Positions 26,725 to 35,920 of a stretch of 50,914 nucleotides of DNA are shown piece by piece. The translations under genes and the position numbers were made by a program. Under the pieces are notes generated by a model. That model saw only the letters and a list, made by a program, of their open reading frames with translations, was not told the origin of the DNA and did not search any database. The stretch covers positions 1 to 50,914 of the forward strand of contig CAJTWU010000014.1 of the NCBI GenBank assembly GCA_910579975.1, given 5' to 3'. The first letter of the stretch is position 1. Each line of letters opens with the position of its first letter. This stretch comes from an uncultured Vampirovibrio sp. (GTDB lineage Bacteria > Cyanobacteriota > Vampirovibrionia > Gastranaerophilales > Gastranaerophilaceae).

Positions 26725-26745
26725 AAAAGTAGCGGTACTACTTTT
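26725..26745 (-). terminator. Terminator of the XRE gene
   Basis: Stem AAAAGTAG/CTACTTTT with a five-base loop; on the minus strand it continues into TTTTTTAC. It separates the XRE gene from the toxin-like gene downstream. It could work in both directions. Confidence 0.6.
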
Positions 26746-26801
26746 ACCCTGCAAAACAATTATATAATAAATATGCCAAATTGTCTAGTTAAATAGAAAG
26801 C

Positions 26802-27119
26802 TTATTCAACAAAAGTTTTAAGAATTTCAATAACTTGTTTGTGTCTGGTTGGTGATATTTGTGCGCAGATATTATTGACCTGATTTAAAAATGAATTTTC
26901 CTGAATTGGTGAATGGTATAATAGTTCACTTTCAGGAATTTCTAAGAATTTGCATAATGCAGTAAAAGATTTTTGCTTGGGATGTGCTTTACCGTTTTCC
27001 CATTGATTAATTGTTCTCATTGCAACATCAAGTTTTTCAGCCAACTTTTCCTGACTCAGGTTTTTGAGTTTTCTGTAAGCTTTTACTTTTTTACCAAAAT
27101 CTTCTGCAAAATATGCCAT
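26802..27119 (-). CDS. XRE-family HTH transcriptional regulator
   Basis: 105 aa. A Cro/C1-type helix-turn-helix fills residues 10-65: LKNLSQEKLAEKLDVAMRTINQWENGKAHPKQKSFTALCKFL. A C-terminal helical tail ends LKTFVE, probably for dimerisation. The shape is like phage or toxin-antitoxin repressors. It lies immediately upstream of the toxin-like peptide on the same strand but has its own terminator, so joint regulation is possible but not shown. Confidence 0.85.
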   Translation of the reverse strand: MAYFAEDFGKKVKAYRKLKNLSQEKLAEKLDVAMRTINQWENGKAHPKQKSFTALCKFLEIPESELLYHSPIQENSFLNQVNNICAQISPTRHKQVIEILKTFVE

Positions 27120-27323
27120 AAAATAAGGATAAATTATTTTACAATTTACCTCTATGAGCTAACAGATTATAAATATAAGCCTTAGCATCATAAATTGTCT
27201 ACTTAGCATATGGCAAAAAGGTTGTAGAAAAAAGAAAAAATAAACCTATGTATAACAGTAATAAATTGTCTTTCTGAACAAAACGTATAAATAAAAACAG
27301 GTAATAAATTAATGTTTAAATTT
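27120..27323. other. AT-rich spacer
   Basis: No coding potential or convincing RNA structure is seen. It probably carries the promoter of the XRE gene on the minus strand. Confidence 0.3.
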
Positions 27324-27827
27324 TTATATAATTTCCATTGATTTTGCAATAAAAATTGCTTCCAAAAAATTTTTACAATTAAGCTTAGTGCATATATGAA
27401 ATTCTTTTTGTTTTAAGCCGTAATAACTCCACAAACCTAATTGCTCTATCAAGTCTTTTTGCTTTACACCTTGACTTTTTAATTGCAAATGCTTGATTTC
27501 ACGTTCTGTTAATTCTATTTTCAATGATTTTGTGTTGAGTGTTTCAATATTTTTGGCAAATCTTTTACGAAATTTATTTGTTATATCTTTATGACTTATA
27601 AAACCTTCTTTTTTAGCTATTCTAATTAAATCCTTTCGAGATGAGGCATTAAATTTTAGATATAAAAGTTGTGTTCTTTTTTTTATATTGTTATATTTTT
27701 TGCCTGTTTTTTCTGCAATTTCACGCAAAGTCATACCGCTAGCCAAGAGCTTTAGCAATTCTATTTGGCTCTTAATAGCTTTAATTTTATTTGGTTTATT
27801 CGGGTAATGGTAATAATGGGGGAACAT
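27324..27827 (-). CDS. Tandem LuxR/GerE-like HTH protein
   Basis: 167 aa with two related HTH segments and nothing else. The first (about 15-76) reads LLKLLASGMTLREIAEKTG...RKDLIRIAKKEGFI. The second (about 104-165) reads LTEREIKHLQLKSQGVKQKDLIEQLG...NFLEAIFIAKSMEI. Both match the LuxR C-terminal pattern (helix, turn, dimer helix) with no receiver or ligand domain. A single chain may mimic the dimer that LuxR-type proteins form on DNA (inference). It sits in the regulatory island with the XRE and AbrB-like genes. Target unknown. Confidence 0.65.
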   Translation of the reverse strand: MFPHYYHYPNKPNKIKAIKSQIELLKLLASGMTLREIAEKTGKKYNNIKKRTQLLYLKFNASSRKDLIRIAKKEGFISHKDITNKFRKRFAKNIETLNTKSLKIELTEREIKHLQLKSQGVKQKDLIEQLGLWSYYGLKQKEFHICTKLNCKNFLEAIFIAKSMEII

Positions 27828-27957
27828 GACCTACCTAATTATCTAATGTAAAAGAGAGGAAAATGAAATAATAATGATACGTATAAAACAATAATAAAAT
27901 TATGTATGCTTAATGTCAATAGAATTACATCTCATTATCAGTACAAAGTTGGTGTTT

Positions 27958-28269
27958 ATGCAAAAAAGATTAAAAACTAGTGGTAGCGGTTGGGAATTAT
28001 ATTTCTCCAAACCTTTCTTGCAGCTCCTTGGTTACAATCCAAAAGAGACAATGCTTTTGATTACTTCTGATAATAAGACCATATATGTTGAACCGATTGA
28101 AGATATTGAAAAATACAAAAACAACATGGTTAAAAAACTACAACGAAGCAGTAACAGTTACGGTCTATATTTTACCCAGCCCTTAATTGAGATTTTGGAA
28201 ATCAATCCCGAAACTGATTTACTGGACATTGAAGTTTCAGGTAATAAACTAACAATTAGAAAAGTCTAG
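27958..28269 (+). CDS. Double AbrB/SpoVT-like DNA-binding protein
   Basis: 103 aa from the ATG at 27958; an upstream ATG at 27913 has no ribosome binding site. Two similar swapped-hairpin-like halves are seen: GWELYFSKPFLQLLGYNPKETMLLI and SYGLYFTQPLIEILEINPETDLLDI, each followed by a TIYVEP or KLTIRKV strand. AbrB-type proteins normally dimerise through one such unit; here two are fused, giving a built-in dimer. It may regulate clpC, which starts 69 bases downstream, but clpC has its own promoter. Confidence 0.65.
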   Translation: MQKRLKTSGSGWELYFSKPFLQLLGYNPKETMLLITSDNKTIYVEPIEDIEKYKNNMVKKLQRSSNSYGLYFTQPLIEILEINPETDLLDIEVSGNKLTIRKV

Positions 28270-28272
28270 CAC

Positions 28273-28301
28273 TTGAAAGTTTGTAAATTTTTGTGTAGAA
28301 T
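28273..28301 (+). promoter_or_regulatory. Promoter of clpC
   Basis: TTGAAA (28273-28278), exactly 17 bases, TAGAAT (28296-28301), then about 30 bases of leader with AAGAGGA before the ATG at 28339. No CtsR- or CIRCE-type repeat is obvious. Confidence 0.7.
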
Positions 28302-28338
28302 AAACTTACACATATATGTAAGAAGAGGAATTTTATAA

Positions 28339-30831
28339 ATGTTCGAACGTTTTACTGAAAAAGCGATTAAAGTTATTATGCTTGCTCAGGAAGAAGCAAG
28401 ACGCTTAGGTCACAATTTTGTTGGCACAGAGCAGGTTCTTCTGGGGCTTATAGGCGAAGGTACAGGGATTGCAGCTAAGACTCTTAAATCAATGGGAGTT
28501 AATCTTAAAGATGCAAGAGTTGAGGTTGAAAAGATTATCGGCAGAGGTTCAGGCTTTGTTGCTGTAGAAATCCCGTTCACACCTCGTGCAAAAAGAGTTT
28601 TGGAATTATCCTGGGATGAAGCAAGACAATTGGGTCATAACTATATTGGTACAGAGCATTTGCTTCTTGGCTTAATCCGTGAGGGTGAAGGCGTAGCTGC
28701 AAGAGTTTTGGAAAACCTTGGTGTTGATTTAAACAAAATCAGAAGCAATGTTGTTAAAATGCTTGGTGATTCTAAACCAACAGCCGGTGCCGGAGCCGGT
28801 TCAGGAAGTTCTTCATCAGGAGGTTCTTCAAGCACAAGCAAAGTTAAAACACCTTCTCTTGATGAGTTTGGTACTGATTTAACATTAGCTGCTTCTGAAC
28901 TTAGACTTGACCCTGTTGTAGGTAGAGAAAAAGAAATTGAACGTGTTATTCAAATATTAGCAAGAAGAACTAAAAACAACCCTGTTTTACTTGGTGAACC
29001 GGGTGTTGGTAAAACTGCTGTTGCAGAAGGGCTTGCTATTAGAATTGTTAATTCAGAAGTACCTGATATTTTGGAAAACAAAAAGATTATTCAGCTTGAT
29101 ATGGGGCTTTTGATTGCAGGTACAAAATACAGAGGTGAGTTTGAAGAACGTCTTAAAAAAATTATGGACGAAATCAGACAAGCCGGTAATGTAATTCTTG
29201 TAATTGATGAAATGCACACTCTTATCGGTGCTGGAGCAGCAGAAGGCGCAATTGATGCGGCTAATATCTTGAAACCGGCTCTTTCACGTGGTGAAATTCA
29301 GGTAATAGGTGCTACAACATCAGACGAGTACCGCAAGTATATAGAAAAAGACTCTGCACTTGAAAGAAGATTTCAACCTGTAATCATCGAAGAGCCTTCA
29401 ATTGACGAAACAATCGAGATTATTCGCGGTCTAAAACCAAAATACGAAGACCACCACAATCTGATTATTTCAGATGAGGCAATCGTTGCAGCTACAAAAT
29501 TATCAAGCAAATATGTAAATGACCGATTTTTACCTGATAAAGCAATTGACGTAATCGATGAAGCAAGCTCAAAAGTTAGATTGAAAGTTTGTACGCTTTC
29601 TCCAGAAGGCAAAGAACTTGAAAAAGAACTTAAAGAAATCATAAAAGAAAAAGAAGAAGCAATCCGTAATCAGGAATTTGAACGTGCTTCTGCTCTTCGT
29701 GATGACGAAGCAAATATGAAAGACCGTATCCGCGAGGTTTCAGAAGAATGGAGACGTCAAAATGATGCTAACAAACCGACTGTAACTGAAGAAGATGTTG
29801 CAGAAGTTATAGCTATTATGACCGGTGTTCCTGTAACTAAGATTACAGAAGGTGAAGGTGAAAGACTTCTTAAACTTGAAGATACTCTTCATAATAGAGT
29901 TATCGGTCAATCAGATGCAGTTGTTGCAATATCCAAGGCAATCAGACGTGCTCGTGTCGGCTTGAAATCACCAAACAGACCAATAGGAAGCTTTATTTTC
30001 TCCGGTCCTACCGGTGTTGGTAAAACAGAATTGGCAAAAGCTTTAGCAGAAGCGATTTTCGGTAGTGAAGACAATATGATAAGAGTTGATATGTCTGAAT
30101 TTATGGAAAAACATTCAACAGCAAAACTTATTGGTTCACCTCCAGGATATGTTGGCTATGATGATGGCGGACACTTGAGTGAACTTGTTAGAAAGAAACC
30201 TTATTCAGTTATTCTTTTTGACGAAATCGAAAAAGCTCACCCTGATGTATTTAATATCATGTTGCAAATTCTTGATGACGGACGTTTAACTGATGCTAAG
30301 GGAAGACATGTAAACTTCAAGAATACTGTAATCATTATGACTTCAAACGTCGGTGCAAGTATGATTTCAACTCAAGGAAAACTTGGTTTCTCAACAGCAG
30401 AAAATGCTAAACAGGATAAATATGAAAAACTTAAAGATACAGTTAATGAAGAACTTAAAAAAGCATTCAGACCTGAATTCTTGAACCGTATCGATGATAT
30501 TATCGTATTCTCACACTTGAGTAAAGAAGAAATCCGAGAAATCGTTGACTTGATGATGAAAGACCTGTTCAAGAGACTTTCTGAACGTGAACTTTCAATC
30601 GAAGTTACAGATGAAGTTAAGGATTACCTTGCAAAAGACGGTTATAATGAAGCTTATGGTGCAAGACCTCTTCGCCGCTTAATTCAAAAGAAAATTGAAG
30701 ACCAGTTGGCAGAAGAAATCTTGACGAATGCTTACCAGCCGGGTGATGTAATTCTTCTCAAGCTTGAAGACGGTGATAAACTTGTTTTCGAAAGAAAAGT
30801 AAAAGAAGAAACACTTCAACTTGATATATAA
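28339..30831 (+). CDS. clpC: ATP-dependent Clp protease ATPase subunit ClpC
   Basis: 830 aa, typical ClpC length. Two Clp_N repeats (1-145) are followed by a Gly/Ser linker, AAA-1 with Walker A GEPGVGKT (from 219), a UVR motif in the middle region (about 430-465, EAIRNQEFERASALRDDE), and AAA-2 with Walker A GPTGVGKT (from 556). The closing Clp D2-small domain contains NEAYGARPLRRLIQ. It unfolds substrates for ClpP in the cytoplasm. ClpC rather than ClpA/ClpB is normal for Cyanobacteria and Firmicutes. No clpP is in the window. Confidence 0.96.
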   Translation: MFERFTEKAIKVIMLAQEEARRLGHNFVGTEQVLLGLIGEGTGIAAKTLKSMGVNLKDARVEVEKIIGRGSGFVAVEIPFTPRAKRVLELSWDEARQLGHNYIGTEHLLLGLIREGEGVAARVLENLGVDLNKIRSNVVKMLGDSKPTAGAGAGSGSSSSGGSSSTSKVKTPSLDEFGTDLTLAASELRLDPVVGREKEIERVIQILARRTKNNPVLLGEPGVGKTAVAEGLAIRIVNSEVPDILENKKIIQLDMGLLIAGTKYRGEFEERLKKIMDEIRQAGNVILVIDEMHTLIGAGAAEGAIDAANILKPALSRGEIQVIGATTSDEYRKYIEKDSALERRFQPVIIEEPSIDETIEIIRGLKPKYEDHHNLIISDEAIVAATKLSSKYVNDRFLPDKAIDVIDEASSKVRLKVCTLSPEGKELEKELKEIIKEKEEAIRNQEFERASALRDDEANMKDRIREVSEEWRRQNDANKPTVTEEDVAEVIAIMTGVPVTKITEGEGERLLKLEDTLHNRVIGQSDAVVAISKAIRRARVGLKSPNRPIGSFIFSGPTGVGKTELAKALAEAIFGSEDNMIRVDMSEFMEKHSTAKLIGSPPGYVGYDDGGHLSELVRKKPYSVILFDEIEKAHPDVFNIMLQILDDGRLTDAKGRHVNFKNTVIIMTSNVGASMISTQGKLGFSTAENAKQDKYEKLKDTVNEELKKAFRPEFLNRIDDIIVFSHLSKEEIREIVDLMMKDLFKRLSERELSIEVTDEVKDYLAKDGYNEAYGARPLRRLIQKKIEDQLAEEILTNAYQPGDVILLKLEDGDKLVFERKVKEETLQLDI

Positions 30832-30858
30832 AAAAAGGGCTTTTAAAAGCCCTTTTTT
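30831..30858. terminator. Bidirectional terminator between clpC and the convergent gene
   Basis: Perfect palindrome GGGCTTTTAAAAGCCC (30837-30852) flanked by A-run and T-run of six bases, so it can end transcription from both sides. It starts at the clpC stop codon. Confidence 0.9.
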
Positions 30859-31621
30859 ATTCTTGATAATTTGGTACAAGTCCTTGATATGTATAATTAT
30901 ATTGGATTTCAACGATTGCTGGTGAAAAATCTGTTTTCTCACCGTTCAAAAGATAAAAACCGCTTTTTTCTTTGTTAAGAGAACCGTCTTCATTGTATAT
31001 TTTTTTTATTAAATAGAGAGGTTCATCTTTTTTTGATTTAACAGTTGTGGTTTCTGTTTTGCCATCTTCTGAATATTCACAATAACTATTATAGTATTCA
31101 TCTTTGGAGCTTATTTTTCGGCCTTGTGAATCGTATTCCATTTCTAATGTACTTATATTTTCAGTAGTTCCTGGTTTCCCGCTTTCTTTTTTTATTAATT
31201 GTCCGTTTGAATTATAAGTATAGAATGTTATGGAAGCGAGTTCTCCGTCATTATAGTTTTCAGTTCCTCCAATGCTATATCGTTCTGTTTTAATAATACG
31301 TCCGTCTTTGTCATAATAATTATGCTCTTGAAAAGTACCGTCTGTATCGATTTCACTTGTTTCATTGGAAATATTATTGTTAGTTATGGATTTTATATTT
31401 TTGGAAAAATTCTCTAATGCTTCTTTTATTTGAACAGACCATCTTTTGCCGATAAAATCATTTTTTCGGGCATATTCAACTACCTCCTGGTTTTCAAAAT
31501 CTTGTTCATCAACATAGCCGTTATTGTTGTTGTCGTAAAAAATTGAACACTTAGCTTTAGGCTGGTTTTCAACATTATTTGTCGAAATATTTTCTGTTGC
31601 AACTTTAGGATTAATTTTCAT
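30857..31621 (-). CDS. EF-hand-like / YD-repeat-like hypothetical protein
   Basis: 254 aa. A short Asn-rich leader (MKINPKV...) precedes a calcium-loop-like segment DNNNNGYVDEQDF. The second half is made of YxxDGxxxKxE-type strands (YYDKDGRIIKTERYS, YNSNGQLIKKESG, YDSQGRKISSKDEYY, YNEDGSLNKEKSG), as in YD/MORN-like beta sheets. I see no signal peptide or catalytic motif. The plus-strand protein at 48507-49430 has similar strands, so the two may be distant relatives. Function unknown; a surface or structural role is only a guess. Confidence 0.6.
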   Translation of the reverse strand: MKINPKVATENISTNNVENQPKAKCSIFYDNNNNGYVDEQDFENQEVVEYARKNDFIGKRWSVQIKEALENFSKNIKSITNNNISNETSEIDTDGTFQEHNYYDKDGRIIKTERYSIGGTENYNDGELASITFYTYNSNGQLIKKESGKPGTTENISTLEMEYDSQGRKISSKDEYYNSYCEYSEDGKTETTTVKSKKDEPLYLIKKIYNEDGSLNKEKSGFYLLNGEKTDFSPAIVEIQYNYTYQGLVPNYQE

Positions 31622-31722
31622 TTTTACTCTAATCTTTAGTTTTTAATTATCTTCTAATTTAATTTACGGCATTTATTTAATAAACTTTAATCGATAATTA
31701 TAAATCTTAACAAAAATTAAAA

Positions 31723-32565
31723 TTATCTGTTAATTTTTTGTCTGTAAATTGAATTAGAGCCTTGGCAGGTTATAAACAGCATATTTCCTTCGACATGTAA
31801 ACCGTATGGTTTATCGAGTTTATCAACAAGAACAGTTGCAATACCTTGAGGGGTAACTTTTAAGACATTATTTGCGCTGTAGTTGGAAACATAAATATTA
31901 CCAAGTTCATCACTTGCAAGACTTATCGGACCGGAAATTTGTTTGCTTTTTAAGAAAACTATTCTTTTGTTATCCGGAGTGATTTTTATTATTGAATTAT
32001 CTGAAAAAGTTGCGACATAAACATTGCCGTTTTTATCGGTTGTGATACCGGTCGGACTTAAAATGTTTTCATAAATACCTGTTTGTGTTGCTATTTTAGA
32101 AGGTGTGTTTGACTGTTTTACAGGCATTGTTGTATTAACTTTAATTGTTTCTGCAAGTTCTTGTCCTGATTTATAATAACTGCTGGAAGGAGGAATTAAA
32201 GAAATATATTCAGCAGCCTTTGTGTAGTCTTCTAATTTAGCAGAAAGATTTGCAAGCTTGTAAACTACTTCATAGTCGTTAGGATTTCTCAAGTAAATCT
32301 GTTTAAAGACTGTAGTTGCTTCAGAATAATTCTTTAAGTATTCTAAAACCGTACCTAAGTTATAGTAAGCATCGATATAATCAGGGAATGTTCTGATTGC
32401 ACTTCTGAATGATTCCATAGCACGTTCGTACATACCAAGCTTGTAGAAATCAATACCTTGATTGTAATCAAGTTTTGCATCCATTGGAACTTCAACAGCC
32501 ATTGCAGAGATGGCTAGAGAGCAAGATAAAAAAACTACTGCCAAACTTTTCTTAAACATGAACAT
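31723..32565 (-). CDS. Exported TPR plus NHL-type beta-propeller protein
   Basis: 280 aa with a signal peptide (KKSLAVVFLSCSLAISAMA). Residues 28-130 hold three or so TPR units (YNQGIDFYKLGMYERAMESF, YYNLGTVLEYLKNYSEATTVF and so on). Residues 160-280 have NHL/SMP-30-like strands (SPTGITTDKNGNVYVATFSDNSIIKI, then GNIYVSNYSANNVLKV), about three propeller blades, too few for a closed propeller on their own. A periplasmic or outer-surface scaffold is likely. It is divergent from miaA with only 39 bases between them, so promoters must overlap. Confidence 0.7.
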   Translation of the reverse strand: MFMFKKSLAVVFLSCSLAISAMAVEVPMDAKLDYNQGIDFYKLGMYERAMESFRSAIRTFPDYIDAYYNLGTVLEYLKNYSEATTVFKQIYLRNPNDYEVVYKLANLSAKLEDYTKAAEYISLIPPSSSYYKSGQELAETIKVNTTMPVKQSNTPSKIATQTGIYENILSPTGITTDKNGNVYVATFSDNSIIKITPDNKRIVFLKSKQISGPISLASDELGNIYVSNYSANNVLKVTPQGIATVLVDKLDKPYGLHVEGNMLFITCQGSNSIYRQKINR

Positions 32566-32604
32566 ATTATAACATACTTTTTGCTTTTAAGGTATCATAG
32601 AATT

Positions 32605-33453
32605 ATGAAACCAAAAGTCATAGCAATAGTTGGACCTACAGCAAGCGGTAAAACAAAGATGGCAATTGATTTGGCTAAACAAATTGATGGCGAAATTATT
32701 TCTGCAGACTCTCGCCTTGTTTATAAAGGCTTTGACATAGCTTCTGCAAAACCGACACTTGAAGAGCGTCAGGGAGTTCCTCACCATCTTATTGATATTG
32801 TGGAACCTGAATTTGACTACTCGGTTGGGAATTATGTTGATAATGCACGTGAGGCAATTTATTCAGTTTTAAGCCGAGGGAAAACACCGGTAGTTGCGGG
32901 TGGTACAGGTTTATATTTTAGGGTTTTACTTGAAAATTATGATTTGCCACGAGTTGAGGCAAACCCAAAATTGCGGGAAGAGCTTAATCAAATAGACAGA
33001 GATGAGCTATTGGAAGAGATAAAACAGCTTGATCCGATTTCTTACGAAAAACTCTATGGTTCTAATAAACGTCGTATTGTACGTGCTTTAGAGGTTATGA
33101 AAATTCTCAATAAGCCGTTTTCGGAAGTTTCGGGCGAAAAAGAACCGGAATTTGAGGTAGAGTGGAAAATGCCTTATATTGAATCCCGTGAGGTTTTGTA
33201 TGACAGGATTAATAAGCGAGTTGATTTGATGGTTGAACAGGGTTTGGTTGAAGAAACCCGATATCTTCTCAAAAAACATGGACGAATTAAAAATTTTGTC
33301 TGTACAATCGGTTATAAGGAAGTTTTAACTTACATAGACGGTGAAGCAACTCTTGATGAGGCTTTGGAGAAACTCAAGCAGCATACAAGAAACTATGCAA
33401 AACGCCAGTTGACTTGGTTTAGAGCAAATCCTGAATTGGATTTTGATTTATAG
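32605..33453 (+). CDS. miaA: tRNA dimethylallyltransferase MiaA
   Basis: About 282 aa from the ATG at 32605. The P-loop is GPTASGKT (10-17), followed by the family blocks ISADSRLVYKGFDIASAKP, HHLIDIVEPE, AGGTGLYFR, NKRRIVRALEV, and the closing HTRNYAKRQLTWFR. It transfers a dimethylallyl group to A37 of tRNAs reading U-starting codons, the first step of ms2i6A. No good ribosome binding site is seen, and the message probably has a short leader. Confidence 0.96.
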   Translation: MKPKVIAIVGPTASGKTKMAIDLAKQIDGEIISADSRLVYKGFDIASAKPTLEERQGVPHHLIDIVEPEFDYSVGNYVDNAREAIYSVLSRGKTPVVAGGTGLYFRVLLENYDLPRVEANPKLREELNQIDRDELLEEIKQLDPISYEKLYGSNKRRIVRALEVMKILNKPFSEVSGEKEPEFEVEWKMPYIESREVLYDRINKRVDLMVEQGLVEETRYLLKKHGRIKNFVCTIGYKEVLTYIDGEATLDEALEKLKQHTRNYAKRQLTWFRANPELDFDL

Positions 33454-33516
33454 CCACACCGTATTATTGCCAAATAAACTTGCTTGCGATATTGTAGTTA
33501 TACGAGGAGAGGGTAT

Positions 33517-34758
33517 ATGACAGTAATTGAAAAAATTAATGAAATTAATGATGTAATAAAAGAAGTTTTTGAGTTTACTCAATCAAATGAAACTGTTAAG
33601 TCTGATTTTGACGAATATTTAAAAACTATTGGTGTAGGAAATATTTCACTTAATCAGATGGAAAAAATTTTTCTACCATATATTTTTGAGCGTAGAATTA
33701 ATGATAAATCTATTATGGAAATGTTTTTAGATGAAGCAAAGAATAAAGAAATTGCTGAATCGCTTGTTAATGCAGAATCTTCAATATATGAAATAAAAAG
33801 AATACTTAAAAACGGATTTGAATTATATAATTTGATTAATGAAAAGACATATACAGTTCTTTCTTTAACTAAAATGACTAATTTTAGAGGTGTTTACGCC
33901 GGTCAGTATATAGTTGCAAGAATTTTTGAATTCAGAGGTGAATATTATGTAATCGAGATTTCAAGTATTCTTTCTCATTCTCAAAAAGAAGAGGCTATGA
34001 GATATGCTGTTATGAAGCTGGTTCAGGACCCTAAATTACTTTATCTTCATAACCCTGAAAAAGAAGAAGAAATCAAAAATGTTATTGCTGAAATGTATGA
34101 AAAATTCATTTCTACATTTGATAAAGATATAATTTTAACTACAAATAAACACGCTGATGACATTATTGGCGCTTTTAATGACGGTGAAGAGGTTAATCTT
34201 GAAGACAAACTTTCACATTTAGAAACACCAAAGTTTTTCCATGTAAAAGAATTAGATAATAATTATTCAAACTTTTTAGAAAATTCTCTTGGCGGTTTTG
34301 CTTCACATACTGAAATTTATGATGTTGCGGTAATATTTGATAAGGAGAAGGGATTGTATGCAATTCCTTTCTATGAAACATTTACAAAGATTTTTGAGGA
34401 TAAAGACTCTGTAGAGAATGCTAAACAGTGTGTTCAGTATTTCTTATCAAATGAGTCTGTTCCTGATAGTATTTTAGCAAGAGTTTCGGCTCAATATTCT
34501 AATTTTATGGATGTGGTGAATGAACTTTTGGGCACAGAATGGACATTTGATGAAATGTTAAAAGAGTGCAAATCAACATATTTAAAGAACAGAGTTTATT
34601 CATCAGCTACTGTTTTGTATTGTTCCAATGCCTTTTCAGATGTATTTGATGTTATTTCAACACCAAAGCCGGAACAAATTACTGAAAAAGCCGGTCGTAA
34701 TGAACCATGTCCTTGTGGAAGCGGTAAAAAATATAAAAACTGCTGCGGCAAGGCTTAA
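33517..34758 (+). CDS. SEC-C motif hypothetical protein
   Basis: About 413 aa from the ATG at 33517, which follows GGAGAGGG. Only the last 25 residues are recognisable: a SEC-C zinc motif (RNEPCPCGSGKKYKNCCG), as found at the C-terminus of SecA and many unrelated proteins, usually for protein or nucleic-acid contact. The rest is mixed alpha-beta without known motifs; its middle (TVLSLTKMTNFRGVYAGQYIVARIF) looks like a beta-barrel-type fold. Function unknown. Its 3' end overlaps the convergent HD gene by four bases. Confidence 0.65.
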   Translation: MTVIEKINEINDVIKEVFEFTQSNETVKSDFDEYLKTIGVGNISLNQMEKIFLPYIFERRINDKSIMEMFLDEAKNKEIAESLVNAESSIYEIKRILKNGFELYNLINEKTYTVLSLTKMTNFRGVYAGQYIVARIFEFRGEYYVIEISSILSHSQKEEAMRYAVMKLVQDPKLLYLHNPEKEEEIKNVIAEMYEKFISTFDKDIILTTNKHADDIIGAFNDGEEVNLEDKLSHLETPKFFHVKELDNNYSNFLENSLGGFASHTEIYDVAVIFDKEKGLYAIPFYETFTKIFEDKDSVENAKQCVQYFLSNESVPDSILARVSAQYSNFMDVVNELLGTEWTFDEMLKECKSTYLKNRVYSSATVLYCSNAFSDVFDVISTPKPEQITEKAGRNEPCPCGSGKKYKNCCGKA

Positions 34759-35468
34759 GTACATTTAGTAAGCGCTTCATAAACTTCAGGAACAATCAAG
34801 CCGTTATCAACGTCTTCTTTGATAATTTCCAATGCTTGTTCGCGGCTAAGAGACTCTTTGTAGCACCTGCTTTCTCTTAGAGCGCTGTATTTATCGGCAG
34901 TGCTCAGTATTTGAGTGCTTAACTCATTACCGGTATTGTGATGATTTTTTATCATATTTAAAGCTTCTTTGCTTAGTTGATGATTTTTTAACAGTTCATA
35001 ACCCAGTTCAGAATGAAGCTGCATAATTTCATGTTCTTTTTCTGTTAATGTTCCTTCTTTGTTTAAAATTGAGGATGGAATTAAAACTTTTCCATAGTCG
35101 TGAAACATTGCTGCTTCCTGTAAATCAGAAATATTTATTTCTGATTTCATTTCCTTAGGCAAAGCTGAATAAATTTGAGCGGCAACAACCCTTGTTTCTT
35201 TCATGTGACCGCGTTTTAGCTGATTAAGTTCATTCATATTTAATTTCAGCGGGATTTTATATTTTTCCAGTATTTCCTTGATTTTCGGATTGGACCGGGT
35301 TTCAGCTAAAATTTGTTCTTCAGAGCCAAAACTTTCATAAAGGGGGTTGGAGCTAAACCCATCTCCAATAGGTGTACCTTCAAGTTTTGGATTGTAAACC
35401 GTTTGGGTACTCCTGAATGAGAGTTGTGGAATATTAAAATTTAATGGAAAGTTTCTGATAAATGTCAT
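34755..35468 (-). CDS. HD-domain protein lacking the GYP motif
   Basis: 237 aa. The N-terminal 90 residues contain a leader with QLSFRSTQ and no known domain. The HD domain (about 95-215) has the metal-binding MFHDYGKVLIPS, LHSELGYELL and IKNHHNTGNE, which match HD-GYP enzymes up to the point where the GYP loop should follow. That loop is missing, so it is probably an HDOD/HD phosphohydrolase-like protein with an altered or lost c-di-GMP activity (inference). No signal peptide or membrane span. Confidence 0.75.
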   Translation of the reverse strand: MTFIRNFPLNFNIPQLSFRSTQTVYNPKLEGTPIGDGFSSNPLYESFGSEEQILAETRSNPKIKEILEKYKIPLKLNMNELNQLKRGHMKETRVVAAQIYSALPKEMKSEINISDLQEAAMFHDYGKVLIPSSILNKEGTLTEKEHEIMQLHSELGYELLKNHQLSKEALNMIKNHHNTGNELSTQILSTADKYSALRESRCYKESLSREQALEIIKEDVDNGLIVPEVYEALTKCT

Positions 35469-35637
35469 TTAGTCACAAATTTCTAACAATATAACTACAC
35501 TTATAGTTTATTAAAGTATTTGTTTAATAAAAAATTGCCAAAAAGAAACATATGAAGAGTTACAATTCTTAACATATGCGCAATTATTCAATCTTGAAAA
35601 ACTTTATATAATTGTGTAGTTATCTAAAGGTGAATTT

Positions 35638-35862
35638 ATGGTAAATATGTATTCAGGTTCAATGATACCAATGGGTATGAATATGCAGAACAATGTAAAT
35701 GTCCATCAAAATTTAAAAAATAAATTTGGTGTAGGCTATGAAGATTTTGGTTCCAGACCGTATGCCCAGCCTTATCCAATGGCAATAGTACCGCGCCGTC
35801 CGCTTCCAGCTGCTGAAAATAATTGGATTGGACGATTTATAAGAAAGTGCTTTATGAGTTAG
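35638..35862 (+). CDS. Small Met/Asn/Pro-rich hypothetical protein
   Basis: 74 aa. AAAGGTG lies seven bases before the ATG and a TATAAT-like box stands about 30 bases upstream, so the gene is probably real. The first half is Met/Asn-rich (MIPMGMNMQNNVNV), the second Pro/Arg-rich, ending in NWIGRFIRKCFMS, which could be an amphipathic helix. No family is recognised. Confidence 0.5.
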   Translation: MVNMYSGSMIPMGMNMQNNVNVHQNLKNKFGVGYEDFGSRPYAQPYPMAIVPRRPLPAAENNWIGRFIRKCFMS

Positions 35863-35920
35863 TATATTTTGCTCCTATTTGTGTTATTATGAGGTTGTAA
35901 ATAAAATAGGAGTTATGATA

